Assembly: GCF_010548465.1 (NCBI RefSeq)
Contig: NZ_JAAGMD010000791.1
Span: 1-64,000 of the forward strand
Direction of reading: 5' to 3'
Length of the DNA stretch: 64,000 bases
Source: Streptomyces sp. SID14436
GTDB taxonomy: Bacteria; Actinomycetota; Actinomycetes; Streptomycetales; Streptomycetaceae
This document shows positions 60,604 through 64,000 of this stretch, in pieces. Below the pieces are notes generated by a model, which did not search any database, was not told the origin of the DNA, and saw nothing but the letters and a program-made list of their open reading frames with translations. The translations under genes and the position numbers were made by a program. The first letter of the stretch is position 1. Every line of letters starts with the position of its first letter.

Positions 60604-61766
60604 TCCGGTGCACCTCCAGAGGTGAGGAATCGGTTCGGCAGAAGTCCGGTGTGCGCGGTCGGATCGGCGCCGCGCCAGGTACGGCCGAGCAGGTGGGCCG
60701 TCACCAGAGCACCGGTGGCGGGCGCGAGACCGATCCCCGCGCCCTCGTGGCCGCATGCGTGGATGACGCCGGGGGCCCGCGGGTCGGGGCCGACGACCGG
60801 CAGGTGGTCCGGGCAGTACGGGCGGAAGCCGCGGTAGCTGCGGATCAGATGGGTCTCGCGCAGGAAGGGGAACAACCGGCAGGCCTGCGAGGCGAGCCGG
60901 GTGATCACGGCGGTGTTCATCGTGGTGTCGAAGCCGACGCGCTCCCGACTGGCGCCGATCAGGATCGTGCCGCCGCGCGTGCCCTCCACGACGCACGAGG
61001 TCTCCAGTCCGGCGTCGGACGACGCCACGTTGGCGACGTAGTCGGCCGAGTAGACCTTGTGCCGGACCATCGGCGGCAGCGGTTCGGTCACCAGGACGAA
61101 ACCCCGGCGGGGAAGTACCTCGACGTGCGCGCCGAGCCGCCGGCCGACCTCACCGCCCCAGGTCCCGGCCGCGTTCACGACGGCATAGGCGGGCAGGACG
61201 TCACCGGCCGCCGTCCGTACACCGGTCACCCTGCCCTCCCGGCCGGTCACCGCGCCGGTGACCTCACCCGGGTGGAAGCGCGCGCCGCGTTCCACGGCGG
61301 CACGCAGCAGGGCGGCCGCCGCGAGCACGGGCTGCACCTGCGCGTCCTGCGGATAGCGGATGCCGCCGGGGAGTCCGGGGGCCAGGTGGGGTTCGACGTC
61401 CCGCACCTCACCGACCGGCTCGACGCGGACACCGGCCGCCTCCTGTCGCGCGGCGAACCCGCCGAGCGCCGCGAGGCCTTCGGCCGTGCTCGCGACGACC
61501 AGTCCGCCCTTGTGCTCGAGTTCGAAGGAGTCCGGCCCGAGCTCCTCGCCGGCCTCGTCCCACAGGGCACGGCTCAGGCGAGCGAGTTCGAGTTCGGGAC
61601 CGGGCTCCTTGTCGGAGAGGAGGATGTTGCCCTCTCCGCGACTCGTCGTCCCCGAGCCGACGGCTCCGCGGTCGACGACCGTGACGTCCAGCCCCGCCGA
61701 CGTGGCGTGGAAGGCGCACGCCGCGCCGACCACGCCCGCACCCACGACGACGACTTTCAGGGTCAT
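60600..61766 (-). CDS. D-hydroxyproline dehydrogenase, beta (DAO-type FAD) subunit
   Basis: 388 aa DAO-family oxidoreductase with 'VVVVGAGVVGAACAFHATSAGLDVTVVDRG' at the N-terminus, 'TTSRGEGNIL' and C-terminal 'GHEGAGIGLAPATG'. It should hold the active-site flavin that oxidises cis-4-hydroxy-D-proline to the pyrroline. First gene of the leftward operon, ATG 61766 behind GGGGGAGGG, with the candidate operator only 12 nt further upstream. Confidence 0.86.
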   Translation of the reverse strand: MTLKVVVVGAGVVGAACAFHATSAGLDVTVVDRGAVGSGTTSRGEGNILLSDKEPGPELELARLSRALWDEAGEELGPDSFELEHKGGLVVASTAEGLAALGGFAARQEAAGVRVEPVGEVRDVEPHLAPGLPGGIRYPQDAQVQPVLAAAALLRAAVERGARFHPGEVTGAVTGREGRVTGVRTAAGDVLPAYAVVNAAGTWGGEVGRRLGAHVEVLPRRGFVLVTEPLPPMVRHKVYSADYVANVASSDAGLETSCVVEGTRGGTILIGASRERVGFDTTMNTAVITRLASQACRLFPFLRETHLIRSYRGFRPYCPDHLPVVGPDPRAPGVIHACGHEGAGIGLAPATGALVTAHLLGRTWRGADPTAHTGLLPNRFLTSGGAPE

Positions 61767-61777
61767 CGACCCTCCCC

Positions 61778-61813
61778 CTGTGCAATGTCACATTCCATTG
61801 CCTAGGCTATACA
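61778..61813. promoter_or_regulatory. Divergent promoter with candidate GntR operators
   Basis: The minus strand contains GTGACATTGCACAG (61791-61778), the counterpart of the motif before the GntR gene, and GTATAG (61812-61807), which also occurs in that motif. Located between the dehydrogenase operon and the semialdehyde dehydrogenase gene, it could control both. Confidence 0.58.
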
Positions 61814-61877
61814 GCCGACCGACGTGAAGACAACGCCAATGGCAGTACGACTTTTCTGCAACAGGAGACGGAGAGCA

Positions 61878-63461
61878 GTGCACCTGACTGGAACCTCGAT
61901 CGTGGCCGGCCGTGGCATCCCCGGAACCGGCGCCCCCTGGCGTGCCGTTCAGGCGGCGACGTCCGAGCCCTTGGGCCCACCGTTGCGTGACGCGTCACCC
62001 GACCAGGTCGCGCAGGCGGCCCGTCTGGCCGCCTCTTCCGCCCGCGAATACCGCGCCTTGCCCGGGCACCGCCGGGCCGCCTTCCTCGACGCCTGCGCGG
62101 AGGAGATCGAGGCACTCGGCGACAGGCTCCTGGACCTCGCGGCGAGTGAGTCCGGACTGCCGCGGGACCGTCTGACCGGTGAACGCGGACGCACCTGCGG
62201 ACAACTGCGCATGTTCGCCGATCTGGTCCGCAGCGGTGACGCGCTCGGTGTGCGCGTGGACCCCGCGCTGCCGGGGCGTCTGCCGCTCGCCCGAGCGGAC
62301 CTGCGTCTGCGCAGGATGCCCGTCGGCCCTGTCGCCGTGTTCGGCGCGGGCAACTTCCCGCTGGCCTTCTCCGTCGCCGGCGGAGACACCGCGTCCGCAC
62401 TGGCCGCGGGCTGTCCCGTCATAGCCAAGGCGCACCCGGCGCACCCGGGCACCTGCGAACTCGTCGCCCGCGCCGTCGTCTCCGCCGTCCGGCGCACCGG
62501 CATGCCTGCCGGCGTCTTCTCGTTGCTGGTCGGCCGCGGCACCGAAGTCGGTCAGACACTCGTGCGCGACCCACGCATCACGGCCGTCGGATTCACCGGG
62601 TCCCGGGAAGGCGGCCTGGCCCTGGTCAGGGCCGCGCACACCCGGCCCGTGCCCATCCCCGTCCATGCCGAGATGTCGGCGGTCAACCCGGTGATCGTCC
62701 TCGACGGAGCCCTGACCGACCCTGCCGCACTCGCCGCCGCGTATGTGACGTCGCTGACCAATGGCTCGGGCCAGTTCTGCACGAATCCCGGCCTGGTGCT
62801 GCTGCCGACGGGCGCGGCAGGTGACGCCTTCCGCTCGGCAGTGGCCCGGGAGGTGGCCGACACGACAGGACGGGTCATGCTCACTCCGGGCATCACGGAG
62901 GCGTACATCGAGGGGTCGAGACGGTGGGCGGCCGTCGACGGCGTCTCGTTGCTGGCACAGGGAAAGCCCGGGGAGAGCCCGTATGCACCGGCCCCGGTCG
63001 TGCTCGAGTGCGATGCCGCGACCTATGCCTCCCATGAGGACCTCTCCGGTGAGGTCTTCGGGGCCGCAGGACTCATCGTGCGATGGTCCGGTGTCGAAGA
63101 ACTCCTCGGCCTGCTGGAGAACATGGAGGGGCAGTTGACGGCAACCCTCCACGGCACCGACGCCGACCTGACGACGGCTGCCCGCCTCCTGCCCATTCTG
63201 GAGGAGCTCGCCGGACGCATCCTGTGGGGCGGCTGGCCGACAGGGGTCGAGGTCGGCCACGCCATGGTGCACGGCGGACCGTGGCCCGCGACGAGCTCGC
63301 CCGGTACGACGAGCGTCGGAACCCTGGCGATCGAACGCTGGCTCCGCCCCGTCTGCTACCAGTCGTTCCCCGACGCCCTTCTCCCCGAGGAACTGCGCGC
63401 CGACAACCCGCTGGGGATCCCCCGGCTCGTCGACGGCACGCTCGAACCGCGGCCGAGGTAG
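61878..63461 (+). CDS. 2-oxoglutarate semialdehyde dehydrogenase (KGSADH-like)
   Basis: 527 aa from GTG 61878 with a GGAGACGGAGAG leader; the upstream frame has no good start. Catalytic residues are intact: Cys in 'SGQFCTNPG' and Glu in 'VPIPVHAEMSAVNP'; 'VAVFGAGNFPLAFSVAGGDTASALAAGCPVIAKAHPAHPG' (read in pieces) is the long-type KGSADH cofactor region. It finishes the hydroxyproline route by oxidising 2-oxoglutarate semialdehyde to 2-oxoglutarate. It lies divergent from the other enzymes and shares their promoter region. Confidence 0.9.
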   Translation: MHLTGTSIVAGRGIPGTGAPWRAVQAATSEPLGPPLRDASPDQVAQAARLAASSAREYRALPGHRRAAFLDACAEEIEALGDRLLDLAASESGLPRDRLTGERGRTCGQLRMFADLVRSGDALGVRVDPALPGRLPLARADLRLRRMPVGPVAVFGAGNFPLAFSVAGGDTASALAAGCPVIAKAHPAHPGTCELVARAVVSAVRRTGMPAGVFSLLVGRGTEVGQTLVRDPRITAVGFTGSREGGLALVRAAHTRPVPIPVHAEMSAVNPVIVLDGALTDPAALAAAYVTSLTNGSGQFCTNPGLVLLPTGAAGDAFRSAVAREVADTTGRVMLTPGITEAYIEGSRRWAAVDGVSLLAQGKPGESPYAPAPVVLECDAATYASHEDLSGEVFGAAGLIVRWSGVEELLGLLENMEGQLTATLHGTDADLTTAARLLPILEELAGRILWGGWPTGVEVGHAMVHGGPWPATSSPGTTSVGTLAIERWLRPVCYQSFPDALLPEELRADNPLGIPRLVDGTLEPRPR

Positions 63462-63525
63462 CCCTGCCGGCCGCACAAGAGGGCTCCGCCGAACGGATGA
63501 CGGGCCGCCCCTCCCGTGCTTCCGT

Positions 63526-63553
63526 CAGCCGGGCCCGGTGCGGGGCCCGGCTG
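63526..63553. terminator. Terminator after the semialdehyde dehydrogenase
   Basis: Perfect 11-bp stem (63526-63536 with 63543-63553) and a 6-nt loop between converging frames. Confidence 0.75.
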
Positions 63554-63560
63554 AGCGAAC

Positions 63561-63745
63561 CTACGGGGTGAGGCCTCGCAGGATCGCCTCGACCTGCCGT
63601 TTGCCTCCGAACTGTGCCCAGCCGAGGGCGGGCGAGTCATGTTCCGTGTCCTTGATCCGAGGATCCGCACCCAGCATGGCCGCAGGAAGGTGGGCGACCG
63701 GGACCGCGGTGCCGTGGCGGCTGGAGTTTCCCCGTGACGTTGGAC
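63561..63745 (-). pseudogene. Unidentified C-terminal gene fragment
   Basis: An open frame ending 'WAQFGGKRQVEAILRGLTP' has gene-like codon use but no start: its upstream part runs into IS3-type sequence. I do not recognise the family. It is probably the 3' end of a gene cut by the IS insertion. Confidence 0.35.
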
Positions 63746-63754
63746 ACTCGATGC

Positions 63755-63880
63755 CTACGCCGCGAGGGCATGTCCTTGCTCGTGCCGCTGCCGGATCTCC
63801 AGCGGGGTCAGGTAGCCCCAATGCGGTTGCTTCCGTAGCCGCTTGCGGTTGGAGAAGTTCTCGACATAGGACGCTGATGC
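63755..63880 (-). pseudogene. IS3-type transposase C-terminal fragment
   Basis: 'YVENFSNRKRLRKQPHWGYLTPLEIRQRHEQGHALAA' (minus strand, ending at 63755; quoted from residue 43 of a longer frame in pieces YVENFSNRKRLRKQ, PHWGYLTPLEIRQRH) follows the end of IS3-family integrase domains, where YN(R)xRxHxxLGY(L)TP is usual. The catalytic DDE core is absent. The sequence to the right (63881-64000) holds a hydrophobic minus-strand frame running off the window that I cannot identify. Confidence 0.6.
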
Positions 63881-64000
63881 CGACCGGTATGCCACCGGTG
63901 GCCAGGCCCTGCAGCGTCGGCCGACGACGACCGGGACCAGGCGGTCGGAGACCGCGCAGACGACGGAGCCCGCGACGAGGGGGAGCAGCGACACGATCAG

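Noticed and set aside
1-64000. tRNA, rRNA or CRISPR loci
   Set aside because: None was recognised when reading the window; small RNAs cannot be excluded without a computed search.

Overview
The window is high-GC actinobacterial DNA, almost certainly a Streptomyces chromosome in an accessory region. Signs of this are GC-rich third positions, many ATGA/GTGA translational overlaps, GTG starts, XRE/DUF397 and HATPase regulatory pairs, a TTA (bldA-type) codon in a pathway regulator, and several decayed IS elements.

Layout. (1) 1-13.9 kb: a leftward biosynthetic operon with no modular synthase. It holds three free-standing KAS-I/II-type ketosynthases (two lack the first catalytic His), two KAS III-type enzymes, two intact SDRs plus one degenerate SDR-like protein, and a fused two-subunit CoA-transferase. 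Beside it lie an ABC-2 exporter with its own operator and a two-gene unit of atypical LuxR response regulator (with a TTA codon) and crotonase. (2) 14.7-15.7 kb: a scar of transposase, phosphatase and NRPS carrier fragments. (3) 15.8-22.6 kb: a McrB-McrC type IV restriction operon with a RelE-like/UvrD helicase, divergent from a protein of unknown function with a hydrophobic hairpin; a perfect palindrome lies between them. (4) 22.7-26.6 kb: HATPase/XRE/DUF397 regulators sharing two nearly identical 23-bp operators, plus decayed genes. (5) 26.6-40.8 kb: a DISARM-like defence operon. Its first gene is a 2131-aa fusion of Ser/Thr kinase, DEAD-type helicase, zinc ribbon, DUF1998-type Cys cluster and a Vsr-like C-terminus. 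It is followed by a SNF2-type helicase, a 1371-aa adenine methyltransferase whose target-recognition part has much lower GC, and a basic Lys/Ala-rich protein.

(6) 41-53.3 kb: an IlvM-like ACT protein behind a terminator-type leader, a MacB-like ABC transporter divergent from a two-component system, an ABM-domain protein, an MMPL-DUF3817 fusion divergent from a TetR regulator, an IS4-type fragment joined to an M4 protease fragment, a Ktr potassium channel pair and a HATPase. (7) 53.5-63.5 kb: 4-hydroxyproline catabolism. Epimerase, three-subunit D-hydroxyproline dehydrogenase, deaminase and 2-oxoglutarate semialdehyde dehydrogenase make a full route from trans-4-hydroxy-L-proline to 2-oxoglutarate, next to a GntR regulator. 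A shared motif lies upstream of the regulator and in the divergent structural promoter. The linked Liv-type importer is deleted, and a second aldehyde dehydrogenase has lost its catalytic Cys. The right edge holds an IS3-type remnant.

The strongest candidates for undescribed biology are the kinase-helicase-DUF1998 defence operon, the ketosynthase/CoA-transferase cluster, and the McrBC unit with its RelE-UvrD partner. Functions come from motifs and context read by eye; no database search was possible.
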